Source: Pycnococcus provasolii (taxonomy: Eukaryota > Chlorophyta > Pseudoscourfieldiophyceae > Pseudoscourfieldiales). Taken from it: DNA of 64,000 nt. The notes below the pieces were generated by a model. That model was not told the origin of the DNA and did no database searches. It was given only the letters and a program-made list of their open reading frames with translations. The stretch is taken from positions 186,001 through 250,000 of the forward strand of contig CP150560.1 in NCBI GenBank assembly GCA_049487715.1. Direction: 5' to 3'. A program made the position numbers and the translations under genes. Every line of letters begins with the position of its first letter. Within the stretch, counting starts at the first letter, position 1. Shown here piece by piece: positions 41,814 to 50,319 of the stretch.

Positions 41814-42371
41814 CTTTAGCATCATGTACTTCTGTGGACTGCAAATCTGTGGGGGAAAAAGAGAAAAGAACGCCTCGACGACGTCGTGCGACGAGCGCTG
41901 GGAACGGGGGACTCGGCTTTCAGCAAAGGCCAAAGCAGGTATGCCGCGGCGACAACCGTGGAACACTATGTCGAGACGATACTTAACGAACTGTCGTTCT
42001 CGCAGCAATCTGTGTACCTATCGTCTGCTGCAAACAACTCGCCCTCGATGAAACAGCTGCAACAGATGAGGACTCTCGCAAGGAAGTTGCCAGGTGCTGC
42101 AAGGAAAGAAGACGACGCCTCGGATGTGAGAAACGTCCGTAGTCTGCGAGAGCAAGACTTGGATGGGCGTGTCTCAGCCACTTTGGCCAGCTCTTCTTCT
42201 TCGCACTCGAACCTGCCTGCGGTGTCCGCGCTCTCGAAGGAAGGGCGTACATCTGTCTGGTCAGATAGTTTCCGTTCGTCGTCGAGGAGCACGCGCTCCT
42301 ACGTGACTTTGGACGACATCAAGCGGTCCGTCGAGTTGCAGGACTTCAAGCGGTCCAAGTTATTCGTGTGA
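41814..42371 (+). CDS. Hypothetical protein, probable 3' exon
   Basis: Frame open from 41814 to TGA at 42371 without an in-frame ATG before residue ~85, so it is probably the last exon of a spliced gene. The coding signal is clear from about 41850: RLDDVVRRALGTGDSAFSKG, then TTVEHYVETILNELSFSQQS, MKQLQQMRTLARKLPGAA and a Ser/Arg-rich end SYVTLDDIKRSVELQDFKRS. No family is recognised. Possible acceptors lie among the AG dinucleotides between 41780 and 41880. The stop codon is followed 12 bp later by the hairpin cluster at 42383-42438. Confidence 0.45.
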
Positions 42372-42382
42372 AGTCACACTTT

Positions 42383-42438
42383 GGAGGTGAACGAAAGGAG
42401 TGTTCACCTCCAACGAACACTCCTTTTCGTTGGAGGTG
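42383..42438 (+). promoter_or_regulatory. Three mutually exclusive RNA hairpins just after a stop codon
   Basis: In 56 nt there are three overlapping perfect or near-perfect inverted repeats. GGAGGTGAAC (42383-42392) pairs with 42402-42411 (10 bp). CACCTCCAACGAA (42405-42417) pairs with 42426-42438 (13 bp). AACGAAAGGAGTGTTC (42390-42405) pairs with 42415-42431 (16 bp, one bulged T). Forming any one blocks the others. The position right after the stop suggests a 3'-UTR structure. Confidence 0.6.
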
Positions 42439-43324
42439 CGAATTTTTGACGAAAGAGACTTTTTGGAGAGGATGAATCATTCGGCCGCGCGCAGTGAACG
42501 ACCTTTCAAACATACATACATACATACCATAAGATACGTAATTTGTAATAAAAATGTGTTGCTGTTTTTTTGAACATGTCTTTTAAGGGCGGGTACCCTG
42601 CCTGTACTGGAATATCAAAATCAAAATCATAATCATCGTGTTGTTTTGTTTTATTTTTAAGGTTCTTTGATGACCTTATCATAAAAGCGTAACTTAGTCT
42701 ATTGTAGTAGGTTGGGTCACGAGTCTCCTTCTGCTCCCTTTCTTAAGCCTTGCCTTATGGGGATCCTCTCTTGCCTTCCACGTGTGATTTGATGTCGACA
42801 ACGTTCCCACGATCCAATCCAGTTGCCAGTGGAACTTCTCATGTCGATATTGAAACCATTTGAGGAGAGAAGCATGGATGGCATGACGCCATGCATACAA
42901 CCTACGGGTACCTTACAGATCGGGACAAGCTCCGTGTTGTGTTTCTGTTTCCCAAACTTGGGGATGATCGGTGGCGAAGCGGTGTTCTTCGGGAGGAACG
43001 GAGGAGAGAGGCTGGGCAGGGCAGCAGGGGAACGCGCCAATTCGGTCGAGACATGAACACAACAAGCAAACGTCCTTTTTCGTCGAAGAGCCCTCTTGCC
43101 AGGTGGACGCGCGCGAAGAAAAGGCTTGTCCCCTGGGGCGTGCAAGCCGGAACTGTTTTATCCAAACTTTTTGGGAACTCAACAAGAAAAAAGGACAGAA
43201 AAAGTACAGTAAATATGAAAGCGAAAACAGGACCACCACCACCAGCGCCCCCATAAGTAAAAAATTGAACGAACGAGAACGCGACCGCCTGACTGCCTGA
43301 ACGAGCCCCACCACGGAACGCACA

Positions 43325-43360
<36 letters not shown>

Positions 43361-43953
43361 AGCGAATACAAAAACGCCCAAAACAAAAATAAGAAGAAAA
43401 AGATAGATGCTCGAGAGATGAGAAAAAGGGAAGGGGGGAGAAAAAAAAGGATGGAAAAAAAGGATGGAAAATGAACTGCTTTTTTTTTCATTTTGTCTTC
43501 AAAGGGATCCCTGTTAAACTTTACATGGCTCAAATATTCGGTTTGAGGAGGAGGTTCTGAAACCATCGGATGGGTGGAAAAGGTGAGAAAAAATTCCCCC
43601 AAAAACAACGGCTGCACAGAACCACCTTTTATGGCGAATCTCTCCTTTTTTTTCAAAGTTGCTTTTTTATCTCTTTTTTCGCATTGGTTTTCGCCGCGTT
43701 TTCTTTATCCGCATGTTTTTCTTTGTTTTTTCGTTTTTTTCCGCATCTTCACCCCGTTCCCATTCCGGGACATTATCATTCCGGGACACCCATTTATTTT
43801 ATCATTCCGCATCTGCGCACCCCATCCATGACGATGGGCTCCAAGTTGTTAGGGCTCACACCAGCCTCATGCTCATGCTCAGGCTCAGGCTCAGGCTCAG
43901 GCTCATGCCCGCGACGTCCTCTTAAACCTCTTAAACCTTTAGTGGTGTGTCGC
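42439..43953. other. AT-rich intergenic region with the second inverted-pair arm
   Basis: About 1.5 kb with no supported gene. It holds the exon-like fragment at 42781-42957, an AC dinucleotide run near 43334-43360, poly-A/poly-T-rich sequence from 43390 to 43740 that makes a long but low-complexity minus frame, and a GGCTCA repeat at about 43868-43902. Upstream exons of the thioredoxin gene may lie at its right end. Confidence 0.4.
42781..42957 (+). repeat. Exon-like fragment, copy 2 of an inverted pair
   Basis: Reverse-complement partner of 40748-40903. Read on plus it contains PVELLMSILKPFEERSMDGM and LQIGTSSVLCFCFPNLG in the frame equivalent to copy 1. It lacks the splice donor seen after copy 1. 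Confidence 0.7.
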
Positions 43954-44098
43954 ATGCAGCCCTCTTTTAGTGCATCATCTTTAGTGGTGGGGCGGTCCTC
44001 GTTGAACCATCATCATCGTAGTAATAGTCTTTCGCATCCATCTCGGCACCACTTCTCTTCTGCGTTCACCACCATCCTCATCATCATCCACACCAACC

Positions 44099-44824
44099 TT
44101 GTCATCATCCACCACACCATCCTTGCCGCGTGCATCCTTGTCGCCGGACGCCGCCTCGACGGACGCCTCACCAACGACGCAACAACATCCAACAGCAGAC
44201 CACTCTCTGCTCGTATCCACGCAGAACTCTACACTGGTGATGGAAAGTGCTCACCCAGACGCAGTCAGGCGACGCCAAGAGGCGGAGGAGCGAAGAAATC
44301 AGCGCAAGGTGGATGCCAAGATTGCAGTCAAGCTCGCTTCCGAAAACAAGTGGTGGAAGGTGGGAACTGACGCGCTAGGCAACGTGCACGACATAAAAGA
44401 CGCCAACACCTTTGTCAAGCAGATGCTCAACGGGGTGTCAAACAAAGGACTTGTCGTGTGCATCTTCTACGCGCCGTGGTGCGCCGGCTGCCGCTCTCTT
44501 CACCCGAAGCTCACGCAGATCGCCGCGCGCAACCCGGACGTGACGTTTCTACGCGTGTCCGGTGACGGCGAGGATGAGTGTGGAAAACGCATCCTTTCGG
44601 CACTCGGCGTTTACAAGCTTCCATACTTCCAGTTCTACACCGCCTCCGACGGCCTCGTGGAGGAGATGACGGCAAGCCTGATGCCGACGAAGCTCGAAAA
44701 GCTGCGCCGCACTCTCGAGTTGACGAAGGTTCAAGCGAGCAGCACGTTGAAGAGCTTCGCTTGGCCTGACGACGGCACACCTCCCGCTCTGAAGAAGGTG
44801 GTAAGCCAGGTTGTGAATCGCTAA
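44099..44824 (+). CDS. ACHT-type atypical thioredoxin
   Basis: The core from KWWKVGTDALGNVHDIKDA onward matches atypical Cys/His-rich thioredoxins of plastids. It holds VVCIFYAPWCAGCRSLHPKLTQIAARNPDVTF with the active site WCAGC and the cis-proline loop in YKLPYFQFY. In plants these proteins oxidise plastid targets such as peroxiredoxin-linked enzymes, so a chloroplast site is likely. The frame is open from about 44009; the first ATG in phase is 44240 (194 residues). Another frame begins at ATG 43954 with a Ser/His-rich, transit-like sequence (MQPSFSASSLVVGRSS), so an upstream exon joined by splicing is plausible. An acidic/basic helix (RRRQEAEERRNQRK) precedes the thioredoxin domain. Confidence 0.78.
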   Translation: MSSSTTPSLPRASLSPDAASTDASPTTQQHPTADHSLLVSTQNSTLVMESAHPDAVRRRQEAEERRNQRKVDAKIAVKLASENKWWKVGTDALGNVHDIKDANTFVKQMLNGVSNKGLVVCIFYAPWCAGCRSLHPKLTQIAARNPDVTFLRVSGDGEDECGKRILSALGVYKLPYFQFYTASDGLVEEMTASLMPTKLEKLRRTLELTKVQASSTLKSFAWPDDGTPPALKKVVSQVVNR

Positions 44825-45229
44825 GACGAGTCGCCATGAAGAGTACACATCCCTGCTCGACGTCGTTCCCTGTTGTTGCTTTCCCTTTCATTCTTTCATT
44901 CTTTCATCTGTTCTTTCTGAGATTTCATTGTTCTTTCTCACTCAGTAATGGATCCAGTGCACTTTACTTTGTTCCACTTAAGGCTAGCTTAGACTATGGT
45001 CGTCCGTCCATTCACACTCCAGGGTCATTCATTCCATTCACTCACCTGTGTTCAGGTAGGTCGCAGCGATACATACACACCTCAGCGATACACACCTCAG
45101 CGATACACACCTCAGCGATACCGGCTTCGATCCAACCCCCAACTTCCCGTTTCGAATCGGGTTTTGATTTTTTCGTTTTCCCTTGGGGGCGTCCAAAGAA
45201 AAGTTCCCCTCCCCATTTTTCTTCTCCGA
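44825..45229. other. Intergenic / 5' leader with 15-bp tandem repeat
   Basis: No gene. A CAGCGATACACACCT unit repeats about four times at 45064-45121 in the probable 5' leader of the TRMT2A-like gene. In-frame codons continue upstream of 45230 through this repeat but show no conservation. Confidence 0.5.
45064..45121 (+). repeat. Four-copy 15-bp tandem repeat
   Basis: Unit CAGCGATACACACCT, the first copy with an extra AT-type variation. Located about 110-165 bp upstream of the TRMT2A-like start. Confidence 0.8.
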
Positions 45230-47566
45230 ATGGCGTCCGGCGGCGGCGGCGGCGTTGGCGGCGCTGTTGGCGGGTGCGCTCCTAAGAAGCGAAAACATCA
45301 CCGCGGTGGTGGTGGTGGTGGTGGTGGTGGTTATCCTCATCACTCCTCCTCTCATTCTCACTCGAATAATAATGGTAAGCGTCAGCGCAAGGCGTTTTAC
45401 AATCTTCATAATGGGAAAATGGTGCCTGAGAATAAAGGTGGCTCCGCTCTAGAACTTCGCATCGCACCCCTGCCGAAACCGTGGAGCACGTACGAACTCG
45501 CGGAATGGCTTGATGCGTGTGGTGCACCCGCATCTGATTTCGTGCTCTGCAGAACCGCGGCGGGCATGGACCACGGATACGCCACCTACGCCGACGCATC
45601 CCTCGCATACGCCGCGCAAAAACTTCTCAGGCAATGCGCACGCGTGGGAAAACTCGACAGCGCGTCCAACGCAGAAAATCAAGCTCGTAAGCTTGATGTT
45701 TACGTTTACGCGAGGAACGTATCGCTCAACACCAAGTACGTGCAACTCTTCGGACGGCCCGAGGCATTGCCAACTTCCGGAGATGACGCCGCAGCAAACA
45801 CCACGTCAACAACTACAACTACAACTTCTGACGACTTCGTCGCGCGTGACCCTCGTGACGCAGTCGCGCCGCTGTGGCGATGGCCGTACGCCAACCAGCT
45901 CAGCGCGAAGTTTCGCACATTTTCAAGCGCGATGGAACGTCTCACCAAGCACATAGCAAAAAGTGACGGTGCCGACGACAACAACGACGACGACAACGAC
46001 GACGACGACAACGACGACGACGACGACGACGCAAGGAAGAAGATGATGAGAAAGAAGTTTCCGTGCCCGTGCTTTGGCATCGTGCGTTCGCCTCGCGTCC
46101 ACTGGTATCGCAATAAGTGCGAGTTCACAGTCGGCTACGACGACGCCTTTCAGCCGACGTGCGGATTCCAGGGTGGCCGATTCGCCGACGGATTTACGAC
46201 CATCACCAAGGCAACGGACGTTCCCACGGCATCCAAGTCTGCACGCCTGTACTCAGATGCGCTATCGTCGTTTCTACGCAACGACGGCCAAAACGAAGCC
46301 AAAACGCAGCTGCCGCTGAACTTTCGCGTCTGGGACAAAGTGCAGAGCTGCGGCTTCTGGCGCAACCTCATCGTGCGCGAGACAGGCATGTCCGCGGACC
46401 TCGAGGCGACGGACTTGTCTTGGCGTGACTATCTGGTGGCCCCTGATGCGCTACCCGCGGAGTGTGCGGATGCATCCCAGGGACCGACGGCGACGGCGGC
46501 AGACGAAACAATAACGTCAGAATTTGGCACCAGCACCGGCACATCGTTCGGATCCGTACGCCCGTCGTCCGTCATGCTTGTACTTGTCGTAAGCCCAGCC
46601 GCGGCACTGGCTTGCGTGCGCGCACGAGGCCTAGCAAGCTCCGGCTCGGAGCGCGATGCATGCCGTCGCCTCGTGACAAGCGAGGTACAGCGCATGGTGG
46701 ACTTTGTCGACCGCGCAGCTGACGAAGCAGGAGACGACGTGCCGAGAGCTGGCGCGATCGTCGTGCTCTACCACGACGGATGTGCAAACTGCGCTCCTCC
46801 CAATGCTCCCATGGAGGTGGTGCGAGATGATGTCATGGCACAGGCGGATGCAACCACGAGTGAGCAGAACGCTGCCAAGGAACGTTACTCTCTCTCGTTC
46901 GCGTCATTCACACCCGGCAGGGGTGCGCTCGACGAATCCCTGCTCGGCCTGCGCTTCCGAGTGTCTCCACTCGCCTTTTTTCAGGTGAACAGTGCCGCCG
47001 CAAATCTCCTGTACCGTGCCGCCGGCGACTTGGCCAAGGAGGAGAATCGAGAAGACGGCGGCGCAACCGAGGCGGTGACGGCTGACGTGCTGTACGACGT
47101 GTGCTGCGGAACGGGCACCATTGGCCTGACATTGTTTCCCTCTCCGTTCCCGCGCCTCGTAGGCGTCGAGCTTGAGCCAAGCGCAATCCGTGATGCATGG
47201 GAGAATGCGGCACGCAACTTTGACGCCGAGAAGTTGCGCGACGATGCCGTGACGTTCATCGCGGCAAAGGCGGAGGATGCACTTCCCAAACTGCTTCGAG
47301 ACCGGCAGGGAGGTGGACGCGCGGTTGCCATCGTCGATCCACCGCGATCTGGAATACATCACAAGGTTGTATCTGCTCTCCACGCGAACCGTGAGATTGA
47401 TCGTCTCGTCTACGTGAGCTGCAACGTGGAGACTCTCGTCGACAACGCCGTGCGGCTGTGTTCCGGCGAGAAGGGCTTTGTTCCCGTCGGATGCCTGGCG
47501 CTTGACCTCTTTCCAGGCACCGTGCACGTTGAGGCGGTGGTGGTGTTTGAGAGGAAGAAGGAATAA
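45230..47566 (+). CDS. TRMT2A-type tRNA (uracil-54-C5)-methyltransferase with N-terminal RRM
   Basis: 778 residues from ATG 45230. After a Gly-rich basic N-terminus, residues ~65-150 form an RRM-like domain (LELRIAPLPKPWSTYELAEW), as in vertebrate TRMT2A. The SPOUT-unrelated m5U methyltransferase core follows: CPCFGIVRSPRVHWYRNKCEFTVG, FRVSPLAFFQVNSAAANLLY, the SAM-binding VLYDVCCGTGTIGLTLF, VGVELEP, IVDPPRSGIHH and the catalytic cysteine in LVYVSCNVETL, ending DLFPGTVHVEAVVVFE. It makes T54 of tRNA, SAM-dependent. A poly-Asp run (near 45970-46030) and an Ala/Thr-rich insert are disordered additions. The frame is open to 44996, without conservation. Intronless. Confidence 0.92.
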   Translation: MASGGGGGVGGAVGGCAPKKRKHHRGGGGGGGGGYPHHSSSHSHSNNNGKRQRKAFYNLHNGKMVPENKGGSALELRIAPLPKPWSTYELAEWLDACGAPASDFVLCRTAAGMDHGYATYADASLAYAAQKLLRQCARVGKLDSASNAENQARKLDVYVYARNVSLNTKYVQLFGRPEALPTSGDDAAANTTSTTTTTTSDDFVARDPRDAVAPLWRWPYANQLSAKFRTFSSAMERLTKHIAKSDGADDNNDDDNDDDDNDDDDDDARKKMMRKKFPCPCFGIVRSPRVHWYRNKCEFTVGYDDAFQPTCGFQGGRFADGFTTITKATDVPTASKSARLYSDALSSFLRNDGQNEAKTQLPLNFRVWDKVQSCGFWRNLIVRETGMSADLEATDLSWRDYLVAPDALPAECADASQGPTATAADETITSEFGTSTGTSFGSVRPSSVMLVLVVSPAAALACVRARGLASSGSERDACRRLVTSEVQRMVDFVDRAADEAGDDVPRAGAIVVLYHDGCANCAPPNAPMEVVRDDVMAQADATTSEQNAAKERYSLSFASFTPGRGALDESLLGLRFRVSPLAFFQVNSAAANLLYRAAGDLAKEENREDGGATEAVTADVLYDVCCGTGTIGLTLFPSPFPRLVGVELEPSAIRDAWENAARNFDAEKLRDDAVTFIAAKAEDALPKLLRDRQGGGRAVAIVDPPRSGIHHKVVSALHANREIDRLVYVSCNVETLVDNAVRLCSGEKGFVPVGCLALDLFPGTVHVEAVVVFERKKE

Positions 47567-47648
47567 GTGCACGTGTGGACATGTACTGTAATGATATTGT
47601 AGAACACAACAACAGATCAATCGTCGTTTTTTTTTACCAGGCACGGGC

Positions 47649-49529
47649 CTACATCTTAGATGAGTACTTCGCGTTCACCCACGACTTGAATTTCTCGCAG
47701 GCGGCGTCGAATCCTCCGTCGTTCGAATCTGCGATCGTCTCGTCGCCGTGCACGAGGCGCATCTGCATGTTAAGTTCCACCGGGTCGTCGCGTTCCGGCG
47801 CGGCCACCGCGGCATCGTAGTCCTTCTTCTCACTGGCAATCACCTCGTCGATGGGAGTCGAAAGTTCCTTCACCCACGCCTTGCACGATAGCGGCTCTCC
47901 GGTGAAGCGTTCCACGAGATCCAAGAACATCTCCGCGTTTCCTGGATTCCAGTAGCCCTTCGTCAGCATCGGCCCAACCTCTGGGTTGTCGACAATGCCT
48001 TGGTCGGGGAACTTCTTCATGAAATATTCGCGGTTCTGGTGCACAGCCATCTCGGCGAGAACGTAGCCGTGGTAGTACGCGCTCGCTTCGTCTGAGAGAA
48101 TGTGAGGAACACTCAGCAGCGGGCGGGCGCTGAGACCTCCCTGGATGTCATTCTCCACCTCATCCGCCAGCTCGAGCACCTTCTCAGCCGTCAGCTGGTC
48201 CTCTGGAAGTTCGTACAGAGCCTTTTCGAAGAACGGAACGGCGAGCATGGCACGCACCATGAACGACGCGTACGGGCGCTTCTGATCGATCGCCTCCTGG
48301 ACGAGGCTCCACGGCATGCGCTCGCCCGACTGGTTCTTGGCGTAACGCGCAAGCCAGGCGGCGTCGTCGCACAGCGAGTCAAGCGTCATGCTCTGCGTCT
48401 CGGCGTACGCCACGGAGGTGGGCGCGCGTTCTTGGCTGAACAGCGGCGAACCTTGGTTGACGTTGGCAAAGTGCGCGGCATGGCCACCTTCGTGCATGAG
48501 CGTCGCGAGCGCCGTTTGGCCAGAGCCTGGTTGCGACGGCAATGCAAGCGACGTGAAGTTGGTGACGGCGGGTACCCACGTGCCGTCACCCTTCGTGAAT
48601 GCGGGCACAGTCCAGTGGCAGAAGCCGTTGCTGTACTTGCCATCCCTGTCGAGAAGGTCGAGATTCATCTGGCTCTTCTCGTAGCGTATGCCCATGCGCG
48701 AGAAGCTCTGTCCCCACGTCTTGACTGCGGTGGCGAACGGGAAGTACTCATCCTGCTTCTTGGTGAGGTCACCCGCCATTGCATATCCCATATTCCACGG
48801 CTCGAGCGCGGACTCGCCTTTTTCGTTGGCAAGCCGCTTGCGTGCGTCGAGCGCGATGGGCTTCGTTTGCTTTTCGAGATCCTCGAGCATGCCGAAGAGC
48901 GTCTTCTTGTCGAACCCCTCCGCCTGCGTGACCTTCATGTCGTAGTAGTCGACGAAACCCAGCTGCTTCGCGAGCGCGTTGCGCTGCTTGATGATGTCGA
49001 GGAATCCGTTCTCAATGACGAACGGGCCTATTGATCGCAGACCTTCGTAGGCAGCCTTTCTTACGGATTCTTCGTCTGAAGTTCGCATGAGGTTTCTGAG
49101 CACGACGCTGGACCCGGGCGTGAAGGTTCCATCCGCGGCTGTGTATCCCAGCTTCATGACGTTTCGCGCCGCCGCGAGCGACGCCTCGAGCGTGGTGATT
49201 TGCTTTTTGATGTTCATCGCGCCTTCGTCTTCAATGATGTAGCACATGAGCGTCCGTTCGACGCACTTGAGAATTTTCTTCTGTTCGTCGGAGGTGGCTG
49301 GGTCCGCCATGAGCGCCCGCGCTTCTTCGAGCGTCGCGGGTGCGTTCAGGAACTCGTCCAGTTCGTTCTTCGTGTTTGCGAGAGCTTCACTGGAGTTGTT
49401 CGCTAAGTTCATCTTCGTGGCCCAGAAGTTATCCTCGAACGACTTGTGCTTCGTCAAGTACGAATCGTTGAAGGAGTCGATCCAAGACTGAGTCTTAGAC
49501 CCTGATGAAACCATTGCCGAACCTGCCAT
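47649..49529 (-). CDS. M3-family metallo-oligopeptidase
   Basis: 626 residues from ATG 49529. The zinc site is ATLMHEGGHAAHF (HExxH, near 48479-48503) with the downstream glutamate in TSVAYAETQSMTLDSL, the M3 arrangement. Flanking helices (TWVPAVTNFTSLALPSQPG, HILSDEASAYYHGYVLAEMA) match bacterial oligoendopeptidase F and related organellar peptidases that degrade short peptides. The frame continues upstream through the telomeric repeat as a Leu-Gly run and should not be translated there. A separate frame starting at ATG 49719 encodes MPFLSRNIVSVQSRFGIRG, an Arg/Ser-rich organelle-targeting type sequence, and could be a first exon joined by a short intron near 49560-49600. It converges on the TRMT2A-like gene with 82 bp between stops. 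Confidence 0.87.
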   Translation of the reverse strand: MAGSAMVSSGSKTQSWIDSFNDSYLTKHKSFEDNFWATKMNLANNSSEALANTKNELDEFLNAPATLEEARALMADPATSDEQKKILKCVERTLMCYIIEDEGAMNIKKQITTLEASLAAARNVMKLGYTAADGTFTPGSSVVLRNLMRTSDEESVRKAAYEGLRSIGPFVIENGFLDIIKQRNALAKQLGFVDYYDMKVTQAEGFDKKTLFGMLEDLEKQTKPIALDARKRLANEKGESALEPWNMGYAMAGDLTKKQDEYFPFATAVKTWGQSFSRMGIRYEKSQMNLDLLDRDGKYSNGFCHWTVPAFTKGDGTWVPAVTNFTSLALPSQPGSGQTALATLMHEGGHAAHFANVNQGSPLFSQERAPTSVAYAETQSMTLDSLCDDAAWLARYAKNQSGERMPWSLVQEAIDQKRPYASFMVRAMLAVPFFEKALYELPEDQLTAEKVLELADEVENDIQGGLSARPLLSVPHILSDEASAYYHGYVLAEMAVHQNREYFMKKFPDQGIVDNPEVGPMLTKGYWNPGNAEMFLDLVERFTGEPLSCKAWVKELSTPIDEVIASEKKDYDAAVAAPERDDPVELNMQMRLVHGDETIADSNDGGFDAACEKFKSWVNAKYSSKM

Positions 49530-50319
49530 TACCGAAGAAACCGGAGATGACGAGCCTGAGGATGAGGACGAAGATCGCACCACCACCAAAGATCGAGGAG
49601 ATGAAGATGACGAGCGTGCTCCTGCTAAGCCTTGCTGATGCTGATGCCGAGCCACCTGCTGAGCCACGAATGCCAAAACGTGACTGGACGCTGACAATAT
49701 TGCGCGACAAAAACGGCATGCACAGCCACAGCCACAGAAAAGGTTATGAAGGGGGGGGGGGAGATCCGGGGCACGGCAGCGCCCAAAACAAAACCCTAGA
49801 GTTAACCCTAACCCTAACCCTAACCCTAACCCTAACCCTAACCCTAACCCTAATGCCTCCGTCCTCCTCTTTCTCTTTCTCTTACGCTGGCTGGAGGTCC
49901 GTCGCGTTTTTTTTGTCGCCGTTTTGACGTCAACTGTCATTCCGAAGAAGAACACGCGTGCTGCGAAGAGTCCTTACTCCTTACCGGCCGGATGTGGTGG
50001 CGGTGGCAGGCAATGGCGATAGCCGATAGTTCTGGAAAGTTCCTTGTGTTAGTCACTTGCTTGTAAGTGGACGTCGGCAGCCTTCGGATTGATGATTCAG
50101 ATGCGTCTGGAACTACTAAGTGGGTCAAAGCGCGGCGGTTAGGGTTGTGTACACCCAGTACAACTAAAGTTTTTAAGTAAGGGAGTGCTGATGAGGTGCA
50201 TCTAGCTAGGGTAACGGGTGGGTGACTTTGTTTGCTCTAAGCGAGAGAAGTTGTTTTCTTTCTTTCGTCAAATCTGTTGATGAATATCTGATCTCTCTGA
50301 TCAACCAATCAATTTCTTA
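49530..50319. other. Intergenic region with telomeric block
   Basis: Holds the possible first exon of the M3 peptidase (to about 49719), the (TAACCC)8 block at 49803-49853, a single GGTTAGGG at 50130, and then AT-rich sequence without a gene up to the APH-like kinase stop. Confidence 0.45.
49803..49853 (+). repeat. Interstitial telomeric repeat, (TAACCC)8
   Basis: Eight perfect TAACCC units plus TAA, the longest telomeric block in the window. It lies 270 bp upstream of the M3 peptidase ATG, or about 85 bp upstream of its possible targeting exon. Confidence 0.95.

Noticed and set aside
42913-43656. 247-codon minus frame
   Set aside because: It consists of translated poly-T, CT-rich and GT-repeat sequence (poly-F/L/V), not a protein-like sequence.
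44996-45229. Upstream extension of the TRMT2A-like frame
   Set aside because: Contains the 15-bp repeat and no conserved sequence; family homology starts after ATG 45230.
48102-49034. 310-codon plus frame within the M3 peptidase locus
   Set aside because: Antisense to the peptidase catalytic region, with no protein-family features.
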